Shown one piece after another: positions 37,501 through 43,471 of a stretch of DNA of 64,000 nucleotides. The stretch spans positions 558,001 to 622,000 of the forward strand of contig OY762707.1 in assembly GCA_963666295.1 (NCBI GenBank). The letters are read 5' to 3'. The position numbers were made by a program, and so were the translations under genes. This DNA comes from QZKY01 sp963666295. GTDB lineage: Bacteria; Pseudomonadota; Gammaproteobacteria; Burkholderiales; Burkholderiaceae_D. The notes beneath the pieces were generated by a model, which was not told where the DNA came from, searched no databases, and saw nothing but the letters and a program-made list of their open reading frames with translations. Position 1 is the first letter of the stretch. Every line of letters begins with the position of its first letter.

Positions 37501-37922
37501 GCCTTGGTCGAGCGTGCAAGCTTGGTATCTGCAACCTCATATTCCCATGCCTCTCCCTCATCATTACTGTCTGTGCGCAGGAGAAAATCAGCATTTCCAA
37601 GCATATTGCCGCGCTTCAAGGCGGCCTGATAGACAACCTTGGCACCGGTTTTCAGGGCGTCACTGGTTGCGCTGACACGCTGGTCAAGAGATAGTTTTTG
37701 GTCTATCTCAATGCAATCTTCGTATTGGGTTTTTAGTTGCGCAAAAAACTCCGCTTCGTGCTCAAAGCCCTTTGCCTGAACCAGCTTGGATTGCTCATCA
37801 TCCTCGGCTTTTTCCATTGGTGAGTCGAGGTGGAGGCGATCAAGCCATGTCCTGTGTGGGCATTCAGCGAAAAAGGTCAGGTCGCTTGCGGAAAACAGAA
37901 TCTGGTTATTTATTTTTTGCAA
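34533..37922 (-). CDS. TM0106-type RecB-like nuclease fused to UPF1-like SF1 helicase
   Basis: 1129 residues. N-terminus: LFSASDLTFFAECPHRTWLD, a RecB-type nuclease region. A Cys cluster (CDHCSLCHWQERC, about 207-225) is followed by a helix-hairpin-helix-like stretch. Near 316, DLFFDMEGDPM starts an RNase-H-like domain. C-terminus from about 700: Walker A GPPGTGKTYTG (about 745), DEAGQVSLAN (about 855), GDQMQLGQPIQG, TTYRMHPDVCQ, GTVDKFQGQEAQVVIVS and NVAVSRARC, all SF1B helicase motifs. Start is TTG, well placed after GGAGGTGATC. First gene of the operon, divergent from the DUF4258 gene. Nucleic-acid processing in defence is the likely role. Confidence 0.88.
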   Translation of the reverse strand: MQKINNQILFSASDLTFFAECPHRTWLDRLHLDSPMEKAEDDEQSKLVQAKGFEHEAEFFAQLKTQYEDCIEIDQKLSLDQRVSATSDALKTGAKVVYQAALKRGNMLGNADFLLRTDSNDEGEAWEYEVADTKLARSTKAKFILQLCFYSDLLSDLTEKLPPNMHVELGNGKRESFRVADYVYYYRQLLDRFVEFLGTYPDGTPPYPVPCDHCSLCHWQERCDAKRIEDDHLSAVANITRQQIARLEQADIKTVAQLAQLQENMDVPKLADQTLTKLREQAKLQVHERETGEQKVVLLPVHEDEMRGFARLPKPDAGDLFFDMEGDPMQDGGLEYLFGVYYFDAGKPVFKPFWAHDREQERQAFIEFMDFVMDRREKYPAMHIYHYAHYENTALKKLMTLHGVKESAVDQLLRESRLVDLYKVVREGLRISKPSYSIKAVEAFYSDKRDAEVTNAGDSIVVYERWRETQDPELLESIREYNEDDCRSTWQLREWLLTMRPEELSWFSEAIIDAVAAKKPAKTKSDKTLDHEKTLEEYHEKLITSPVNLGLDEELAKLVDSLLDFYRRAAKPAWWNIFERQDGEFEELIEDPEVIAGLHSPEYVGSGKRFEVFRYHYPEQDFKVKAGGYAKRLDTLKDVNVVDIDEDNCTVTLEIRTDSGDESGSFSISTGAPINSTVMQDALFDFADSLIAGSGQYKAVLDYLTRKAPDIEGINSGEPIVDLDGDPLAQTISAVEKMQNTYLFIQGPPGTGKTYTGSHLIAELLKSGKRVAVSSNSHKAINNLLSAVDKRMKEKGASYYGIKKVSTDEHHVESDFIENWGSSQSIAKADPPPQLLAGTAWLLARGDFRGEYDYLFIDEAGQVSLANTIAMGMCSRNLVLLGDQMQLGQPIQGVHPGRSGESALDYLLDGEATISPDRGIFLATTYRMHPDVCQFISGAIYDSRLKSDESTFKQALVLNDGAHPALKPTGIRYVPVDHDACSQRSEEEAADVSELVDNLLTQSYRDGKGVVHPMTLEDILIVAPYNMQVNLLKRTLPKGARVGTVDKFQGQEAQVVIVSMTTSNDSLMPRNLGFLFSKNRFNVAVSRARCMSLVLGTERLLDARADTPEDIHLINTLNHFSIISKQSKD

Positions 37923-37989
37923 AGATCACCTCCAAAGGTTTGGGAAGTATAGCGCTTATTTCTGCTAAAAACGGAACTTATCACCATAA

Positions 37990-38010
37990 GTGGTTCACAT
38001 AGTGAGCCAC
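37990..38010. promoter_or_regulatory. 21-bp palindrome, predicted operator in the divergent promoter region (site 1)
   Basis: Arms GTGGTTCA and TGAGCCAC around CATAG; one arm differs by a single base from the perfect site at 32600. It is 68 bases before the helicase start, followed by TAAAAA as at 32600. Confidence 0.75.
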
Positions 38011-38041
38011 TAAAAAAACAATTTCCAAAAATATATATTTA

Positions 38042-38062
38042 GAGGCTCATTCCGTGAGCCAC
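38042..38062. promoter_or_regulatory. 21-bp palindrome, predicted operator in the divergent promoter region (site 2)
   Basis: Arms GAGGCTCA and TGAGCCAC around TTCCG; one mismatch to the consensus. Centre-to-centre distance to site 1 is 52 bases, close to five helical turns. A very AT-rich stretch (AATATATATTT) lies between the two and is a probable promoter core. Confidence 0.75.
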
Positions 38063-38075
38063 TTACTTATTTATA

Positions 38076-38091
38076 GTCACATCATGTGAAC
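38076..38091. promoter_or_regulatory. Possible weaker third operator near the DUF4258 start
   Basis: Palindrome TCACATCATGTGA with outer bases GT...AC. Read on the other strand it begins GTTCACAT, the same eight bases found in site 1. It lies 20 bases before the DUF4258 start codon. Confidence 0.4.
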
Positions 38092-38111
38092 AAAATATGG
38101 AGGTGAATTCA

Positions 38112-38390
38112 ATGAGCCAATTAACCCAGCATGCCATGACCCGTATGCAGCAGCGCGGCATAAAAGAGCTAACGCTTCAACACCTGTTGCAGCATGGCGC
38201 AAAGACTCATGATGGCAGGGGATGCCAAATTGTTTATTTCAACAAGCAATCGCGAAAACGCCTACAAAAAAGCTTTTGCAATGAGGCATTCAAGCAACTT
38301 GAGAAGCAAATGGATGCTTATGCCGTAATTTCTGAGTTTGGCGATGTTGTCACAGTAGGCCACCGAACCAAGCGTATCAACCGTTACTAA
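38112..38390 (+). CDS. DUF4258-domain small protein
   Basis: 92 residues. The domain signature is LTQHAMTRMQQRGI at the start (the HAxxRMxxRGI pattern), then DGRGCQIVYFNKQS and a C-terminal AYAVISEFGDVVTVGHRT strand pair. DUF4258 proteins resemble RelE/barnase-like small toxins and are often found in mobile regions; activity here is not shown. I start at MSQLTQ because GGAGGTG stands nine bases before it. It is ten bases ahead of the next gene. Controlled from the divergent palindrome-bearing promoter. Confidence 0.8.
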   Translation: MSQLTQHAMTRMQQRGIKELTLQHLLQHGAKTHDGRGCQIVYFNKQSRKRLQKSFCNEAFKQLEKQMDAYAVISEFGDVVTVGHRTKRINRY

Positions 38391-38399
38391 GGAGACTCC

Positions 38400-38915
38400 A
38401 TGGCGCTATTACTAGAAGGAATGACTCTGGTATTTGAAAATGAAACACTTGAAGAGATGCACCCACTTGGCATCAAGGGATTCATATCGGAATGGAACAA
38501 CGGGTCTTTCTGTACGGACGGCACGATATCTAAATTGTCCTTTTTTGAATTTCAGGACGGATTTTGCGTACTTGCAGCCATGAAGGGTATGGGGTTGGCC
38601 ATATCCACACGATACGCAGCCGATGTAGCTGTGTTTATGCATGATGGCAGCCCATGGTTACCCTGCTTGTGGCTAGAAACTGAAAAACACGTCGAAAATT
38701 ACATGATGTGCTGGCATGTAACAAACAAAGGGAGCAAAGCATTGGCTCCAGCATATTTCAAGAGAGGTGGCACATTAGCGCGCTTCCAAGGACTAACCAT
38801 GGACGAGATAAACGATCGTATTTCTAGGGCGGGCGTCGAAAATGGATGCAGCATTTTCAAAGACGAAATATCTGGTCGAATTCTGTACGGTCCGAATCAA
38901 CTCTGCAGACATTAA
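38400..38915 (+). CDS. Unrecognised 171-residue protein paired with DUF4258
   Basis: Soluble protein with no known family that I can see. It begins MALLLEGMTLVFENETLEEM and contains aromatic and Cys-rich stretches (SPWLPCLWLETEKHVENYMM, then CWHV) and a basic tail ending CRH. Good site TAAGGAG before the ATG, ten bases after the DUF4258 stop. By position it could be a partner or antagonist of the DUF4258 protein; that is inference only. Confidence 0.6.
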   Translation: MALLLEGMTLVFENETLEEMHPLGIKGFISEWNNGSFCTDGTISKLSFFEFQDGFCVLAAMKGMGLAISTRYAADVAVFMHDGSPWLPCLWLETEKHVENYMMCWHVTNKGSKALAPAYFKRGGTLARFQGLTMDEINDRISRAGVENGCSIFKDEISGRILYGPNQLCRH

Positions 38916-39306
38916 GGCGATAAAAGTACGATTGCCAATCTGTGCATTGAATCTTCTGTATCACTAGGCACTAGCCAACGTTCTAGGCGCTGTCTATACC
39001 TCGAGAAATTTTTATAGGAGGCCCGTTGTGGCCAAATGCGGACGCACTGTGCTTAGTAATATCGCAGGCTGATATTACTAAATATTGATGCCAAGTGCCC
39101 GCGCGGTTTTCGGTATTGTTATAACTATTAATGCACACAGCAGTATTGGTGTTAACACAGTATCTATGCGGCTTCCAGCGACATTGACAGTCCAATGTTA
39201 TTGTACGGACAATAGTAATATTACGCATTTTTGCGATCTATAACATGTTCGGCGTCAGAAATCCTTCCGAGCACTTTTCCAAAAACTAGTCACAACCCCA
39301 AAATCT
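38916..39306. other. Non-coding region rich in palindromes
   Basis: 391 bases without a supported gene. Direct reading gives a perfect 10-base-arm hairpin TAGTAATATC/GATATTACTA at 39054-39080, GTGTTAACAC at 39149-39158, TATTGT-ACGG-ACAATA at 39199-39214 and GTAATATTAC at 39215-39224. The TAGTAATAT half-site occurs three times. It may hold operators for the downstream gene or a structured RNA. Confidence 0.5.
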
Positions 39307-39873
39307 ATGCCCACGCAACTCTTAACTACAGTCGCGCCATATTTCAGGCCATATATTGACCTCTTGAAATTGTCTGGAGAGCGCTACTACTTCAGGAAAG
39401 CGTCGACCTCCCTCCGGGATGCTGACGGTCAGCGCCGAAATTGGCATCCGAAGATCGCTCACGTAATGCTTCGGGGATACCACTTGCCAACCGAGGGCAT
39501 CTTGTATGCGGCCTTTCCAAAGGTAGTCAACGTCAGCAATCTTGGAGACGACGACCTTCTTTACATAGGTTGCTCGGCTACGGGTGGCTCTAGATATTGG
39601 CGCGGACGACCGAGCGAAACCGGTCGCTACCCCGAAAGCAAGTCTTGCTTTCATCATGAACAAATGCGTCGAGGCAGAGACTCACACAATCTAGAAAACT
39701 ATCTTACTCAAATTGGTTCGGTTCGCGTGTATACACTGACGGACAGAGAAGTTCTGTCTCTCTGTTCCAAGCATCAGGTCACGTTACCTGAAGGAAGATA
39801 TCCGGCACACCAACTCGAAAAAAAAATCCTGTCTGAAGGATTTTTAAGATGGAAGTGGAATCGGCGTGTCTGA
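39307..39873 (+). CDS. GIY-YIG-nuclease-like protein
   Basis: 188 residues. Residues about 60-180 fit a divergent GIY-YIG fold: EGILYAAFP in the place of GIY, DDLLYIGCSATGG as YIG, then RYWRG and FHHEQMRRGRDSHNLENYL with Arg/His at the catalytic spacing, and QLEKKILSE holding the metal-binding Glu. Before it is a leader with RNWHPKIAHVMLRGYHLP. The ATG has no strong ribosome site. Not adjacent to a methyltransferase, so it is not an obvious restriction enzyme. The family call is tentative. Confidence 0.5.
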   Translation: MPTQLLTTVAPYFRPYIDLLKLSGERYYFRKASTSLRDADGQRRNWHPKIAHVMLRGYHLPTEGILYAAFPKVVNVSNLGDDDLLYIGCSATGGSRYWRGRPSETGRYPESKSCFHHEQMRRGRDSHNLENYLTQIGSVRVYTLTDREVLSLCSKHQVTLPEGRYPAHQLEKKILSEGFLRWKWNRRV

Positions 39874-40210
39874 GTTACCGCCGAATGAATCCGACTTTAG
39901 GAAGGTCATGTTTTTTCATTTTGCGTACTCCATTGAGTGGTTCAACGAGTAGGCTGCATTTCATTTTAGTGATAGCGGCCAGAAGGGGGGGTTAGGCTGA
40001 TTTTGTTCGCTGTATGGAGGTTGCTTTGAGGTGGGGGCGATTCATTAGCGTTAGAAAACCCTGCTTGTAATGGTGTTGGGCTGGAAAGTGCTAAGTCTAA
40101 ATTTCTAACACCATATGGCGATGTGGATTTGCGGTGTTGGGAAGCGGTCGTTTTACATCGGAAATTATTGATGTGAGGGGCGGCGGCATTGTGCCTGGAA
40201 CTTAAAATGG
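39874..40210. other. Non-coding region with short inverted repeats ahead of the adenosine deaminase fragment
   Basis: 337 bases. It contains ATGGTGTT and AACACCAT about 29 bases apart and a further GGTGTTGG, giving alternative pairings. No gene is supported. The deaminase homology opens only at about 40172, behind an in-frame stop, so any 5-prime part of that gene is absent here. Confidence 0.45.
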
Positions 40211-40840
40211 TTGCTAGAAGAAGCTGAAGAAGCATCTGTCATTTATTCAATACAATACGGTCTGATTCTGACAGTTCCACGTGGTGATTACAGTATTGAA
40301 AGTTTGCGTTCTTTACTAAGGGCATTTGTACTGCTTGGAAGGCCAAAACAAGTAGTTGGCTTAGATCTGGCAGGCCATGAAAGTCGCGAGAACATATCTG
40401 AACTGGTCCCACATTTTATGAGGGCGAAGAAGGAATTTGGGCTTGGGGTTACTATTCACGCAGGCGAAACGGGCATAATTGAAAATGTCACACAAGCCGT
40501 TTTGGGCTTTGGCGCAGATCGAATTGGGCACGGAACAGCGGCCGCAAAATGTGTTGAAACTATGGCGCTGCTTCGAGAGCACGATGTTTGTCTGGAAGTT
40601 TGTCCAATAAGTAACTATTTGACCGGCGCAGTACCCAATGGAGAGGCACATCCATTGAATGCATTTGTTGAGCATGAAGTGCCGTTCGTTATTTGCTCAG
40701 ACAACCCTGCTCGTCATGCGCGGGGACTCAATGCGGACTATTACGAGTTTATTCAAGAAACGGGGCGGTTTGATTTGCTGGATGATATGTACTCAAAGCA
40801 GTCGAAGTACTCTTTTCTCGATTTCAGCAGAATAAACTAA
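40211..40840 (+). pseudogene. Adenosine deaminase family, N-terminally truncated
   Basis: 209 residues covering the C-terminal two thirds of the metallo-dependent deaminase fold: VTIHAGE (His and Glu of the active site), ADRIGHGTAAA, CPISNYLTGAV and VICSDNPA (the zinc Asp region). The N-terminal HxH zinc ligands of a full enzyme (about 330 aa) are missing and no good start exists (TTG only). It is therefore most likely a broken gene left by rearrangement. The rest of the frame is intact, so loss may be recent. Confidence 0.75.
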
Positions 40841-40875
40841 CTGGACTATATGTTGGAAGGTGCGTTTAGGGATCG

Positions 40876-41466
40876 TCAAGCCCACCTGTCAAAAATTCTG
40901 TCGGTCTGTTTGTCGAGTTCAAACGAGCGCGATGTAAATCCAACGAGACTGTCGCCAAATGCCTCAATTGCAAGAAGCAGAATTTCGCGTGCAAGGGATG
41001 TTGAAATTGAATTCTTTGGTGAACAAAGCGCCCCTTTCTGCTGCTCAACATAAAGCGCCGTTTCCCGAAGAGCGATCATCTCCCCCCGTTTTGCTAGATC
41101 AATAAGCTCATTCATCCGGGCTTCACCGATCGCCACCTGTAGCCTACTTCCCATAGCAACCGTTGGGCCGAGAGCCAAACGGTGTTTTGTCCCGTGTTTG
41201 TATAGTGGATCTTTCGATCTTTTAACTGGATTCACCCCGCTTCTGAACGTGCCCACATGGACTTTAGAGGTTTCTTCAAGTGCAGTAATGCTGAGAAAGA
41301 GCGCAGTTGCGTGCGAACCCATAGCTAGAAGTGTTGACGCATCCTCAAGAAGTTGAACTATGTGCTCACAGGCTTCGTCAAATTCCTCTGTTGTGTTGCA
41401 TAACTTCTCTCCGACAGCGGCAGCGTCTTTAACGGCAAGCCACCACTCTATGGACGAATTGATCAT
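40876..41466 (-). CDS. AbiV-family abortive infection protein
   Basis: 196 residues, helical. The AbiV core is recognised by QLLEDASTLLAMGSHATALF, then LSITALEETSKVH (the A-L-A-LEE-x-K pattern), and downstream KHGTKHRLALGP and the helix NELIDLAKRGEMIALRETAL. AbiV from Lactococcus blocks phage translation; the mechanism is not assumed here. It is convergent with the deaminase fragment and ends close to IS copy B. The start ATG lacks a strong ribosome site. Confidence 0.75.
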   Translation of the reverse strand: MINSSIEWWLAVKDAAAVGEKLCNTTEEFDEACEHIVQLLEDASTLLAMGSHATALFLSITALEETSKVHVGTFRSGVNPVKRSKDPLYKHGTKHRLALGPTVAMGSRLQVAIGEARMNELIDLAKRGEMIALRETALYVEQQKGALCSPKNSISTSLAREILLLAIEAFGDSLVGFTSRSFELDKQTDRIFDRWA

Positions 41467-41542
41467 GTTGAGGAATTAAATTGTTATGGTCGAAAGTTTG
41501 CATATTAGCATTGTCGAATGAGAAGAAAATCCAGATCTGAAC

Positions 41543-41607
41543 GACAGCTTCATTGCTGGGTTAAGGCGGTGATGGTTGCCAAGGTAAAGGTCTGCTTTGG
41601 CCGGTGG
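41543..41607. repeat. Inner half of the palindromic repeat split by IS copy B
   Basis: Begins GACAGCTTC and ends GCTTTGGCCGGTGG right at the IS end. It matches, in inverted orientation, the inner flank of copy A (GACAGCTTT ... GCTTTGACCGGTGG), including GGT-GCCAAG in the middle. Confidence 0.6.
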
Positions 41608-43227
41608 CTGTGTGAAAACGCTGTTTTAAACAGGTGAAAATGGAGTGTGATGAGCCTATCCTTCTAGGATAATAGTGGTAGCTATTATCAGGAGGCGGCA
41701 TGAAAAGATTTGTAGAAGGTGCAGATCGTAGTCAGGTCACTTTGCTTCCGGAATCAATTGATGATTTCGTCACTGAAGACAATCCTGTACGTGCAGTAGA
41801 CGCATTTGTTGATTCACTCGATCTGGCGTCACTTGGCTTTGACGGAGTAAACCCCGCGCAAACGGGACGGCCATCCTATCATCCATCGGTACTGCTGAAG
41901 ATATACATCTACGGATACCTAAATCGTGTCCATTCCACGCGACGTCTTGAGCGCGAAGCACAGCGCAATCTTGAACTGATGTGGCTGGTTAATCGGCTGG
42001 CACCTGACTTCAAGACAATTGCAGATTTTCGCAAGAATAACGGAGCGGGAATTCGCAATGCGTGCCGACAGTTTGTGTTTCTCTGCCGCGAAATCGGCTT
42101 GTTTGCGAACGCAGTCGTGGCAATCGATGGCTGCAAGTTCAGAGCTGTTAATGCGCATAACCGCAATTTCACGCGAGGCAAGGTTGCCAAGCGCCTTGCG
42201 CAAATTGACCAGTGCATTGATCGTTACATGGGTGAACTCGATACCGCAGATCGCCAAGAGTCTGATATTGCCGAAGCAAGAACCTCTCGCCTCAATGAGA
42301 AGATCAAGACCATGAAGGCGCAGATGGAGAAGTTCAAACAGATTCAGGAACATCTGGAAGAGGTGCCAGGGAAACAGATTTCCCTGACTGATCCAGACGC
42401 TCGCGCCATGGCCACCAGTACAAGTCGAGGCCTGGTGGGTTACAACGTTCAAACTGCGGTCGATACAACCCACCACCTGATAGTGGCTCATGAAGTTACC
42501 AATAGTGGCAGCGACCGTCGACAGTTATCCAAGATGGCAATGCAAGCCAAGGTTGCCATGGCAGCCAATGATTTGCACGCTATTGCAGATCGCGGTTACT
42601 TCAACGGTGAAGAGATCGTCGCCTGTGAACAAAACGGAATTACGCCTCTTGTTTCCAAGTCGACGACATCCAGCGCGAAAGCTGACGGGCGCTTTGACAA
42701 GGAAGACTTCATCTTCGATGCAAATGCTGGTGAGTACAAATGCCCTGCTGGCAAACGGTTGATTTGGCGGTTCTCCACGGAGGAACGTGGCGGATTAATT
42801 CATAAATACTGGAGTTCTGAGTGCCCCAGTTGCGAAATTCGCGACAAATGCACGACCAGCAAAAATCGTCGCGTTAGTCGTTATGACCACGAATCAACCC
42901 TTGAGGCGATGCAAAGGCGGCTCGACCTGAATCCGGGGCTTATGCGTATTAGGCAACGCACCGTTGAACACCCCTTCGGCACCATAAAAGAGTGGATGGG
43001 AGCAAATCACTTTCTAACCAGGCGGCTAGAAGGTGCAGGAACTGAGATGAGTTTGCACGTTTTGGCCTATAACATGAAGCGAGTCATGAAAATCATGGGA
43101 GTTTCCAGACTAATGGAGGCCATGGCGGCATGATGGCCGCTTTTTTTCATAATCCTGACCTATAATTTCTGCTGAATCTGACTGGACCAAGCACTTCGCG
43201 CTTCACGATCAATGTGTTTTCACACAG
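41608..43227 (+). mobile_element. IS1182-type insertion sequence, copy B
   Basis: 1620 bp, same element as copy A in inverted orientation, same terminal repeat CTGTGTGAAAAC. It differs from copy A by at least one inserted base near the transposase-distal end. Together the two copies bracket 30558-41607. Confidence 0.9.
41700..43133 (+). CDS. IS1182-type transposase, copy B
   Basis: 477 residues, the same protein as copy A: VVAIDGCKFRAVN, AIADRGYFNGEEI and VEHPFGTIKEWMG catalytic segments are intact. AGGAGG precedes the ATG. Two intact identical transposases mean the pair could in principle act on the intervening DNA. Confidence 0.95.
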   Translation: MKRFVEGADRSQVTLLPESIDDFVTEDNPVRAVDAFVDSLDLASLGFDGVNPAQTGRPSYHPSVLLKIYIYGYLNRVHSTRRLEREAQRNLELMWLVNRLAPDFKTIADFRKNNGAGIRNACRQFVFLCREIGLFANAVVAIDGCKFRAVNAHNRNFTRGKVAKRLAQIDQCIDRYMGELDTADRQESDIAEARTSRLNEKIKTMKAQMEKFKQIQEHLEEVPGKQISLTDPDARAMATSTSRGLVGYNVQTAVDTTHHLIVAHEVTNSGSDRRQLSKMAMQAKVAMAANDLHAIADRGYFNGEEIVACEQNGITPLVSKSTTSSAKADGRFDKEDFIFDANAGEYKCPAGKRLIWRFSTEERGGLIHKYWSSECPSCEIRDKCTTSKNRRVSRYDHESTLEAMQRRLDLNPGLMRIRQRTVEHPFGTIKEWMGANHFLTRRLEGAGTEMSLHVLAYNMKRVMKIMGVSRLMEAMAA

Positions 43228-43246
43228 TCTGGCCGAGCAGCTGTCG
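43228..43246. repeat. Outer half of the palindromic repeat split by IS copy B
   Basis: Reads TCTGGCCGAGCAGCTGTCG directly after the IS end, pairing with the outer flank of copy A read on the opposite strand (TCTGACCGAGTTGCAGTCA). The AGCTGTC end mirrors the GACAGCT start of the unit. Confidence 0.6.
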
Positions 43247-43332
43247 TAAGTCGTATGGCAGGTTTTAGATCATTTCAGATTTATAGTGCGGGTATACAGC
43301 GCCACCAAGCTCTCCCATTTTGAAAAACTAAT

Positions 43333-43360
43333 AAAAAACCCTCCACCGAAGCGGAGGGTT
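43333..43360 (-). terminator. Rho-independent terminator behind nrdJ
   Basis: Arms AACCCTCC and GGAGGGTT with an eight-base loop. On the minus strand the stem is followed by TTTTTT. It lies about 110 bases after the nrdJ stop, with a short degenerate tandem repeat in between. Confidence 0.85.
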
Positions 43361-43373
43361 ATGGTTTCATCTT

Positions 43374-43456
43374 ACTAGCAACTTATGCCCGCAAAACTAG
43401 CAGCTTATGGGTGCAAACTTGCAGCTTATGCCCGCACTCACATATGCCCGCACTCA
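43374..43456. repeat. Degenerate short tandem repeat downstream of nrdJ
   Basis: About four contiguous units of roughly 16-23 bases built on CTAGCAGCTTATGCCCGCAA. Variants are CTAGCAACTTATGCCCGCAA, CTAGCAGCTTATGGGTGCAA, TTGCAGCTTATGCCCGCACT and a shorter ATATGCCCGCACTCA. It lies in the transcribed tail of nrdJ before the terminator. No function known to me. Confidence 0.6.
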
Positions 43457-43471
43457 CACAAGAAATGCGGG

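Noticed and set aside
38983..39228. 81-codon minus-strand open frame in the palindrome-rich gap
   Set aside because: No ribosome site, Cys/Thr-rich composition without protein-like pattern, and it runs through several palindromes.
39874..40210. Integron attC-like site (GTTAGGC and AACACC/GGTGTT pairs)
   Set aside because: Core sites are not at attC spacing and no integrase or cassette array is present; only short inverted repeats remain.
40211..40840. RADAR-type defence suggested by an adenosine deaminase
   Set aside because: The deaminase lacks its N-terminus and resembles metabolic enzymes, and there is no RdrA-like ATPase next to it.
28939..43227. Target-site duplications flanking the two IS1182-type copies
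   Set aside because: Bases directly outside the terminal repeats do not repeat on the other side in either copy, so transposition as one unit is not supported by duplications.
43374..43456. CRISPR-like repeats
   Set aside because: The units are contiguous and degenerate with no unique spacers, and no cas gene is present.
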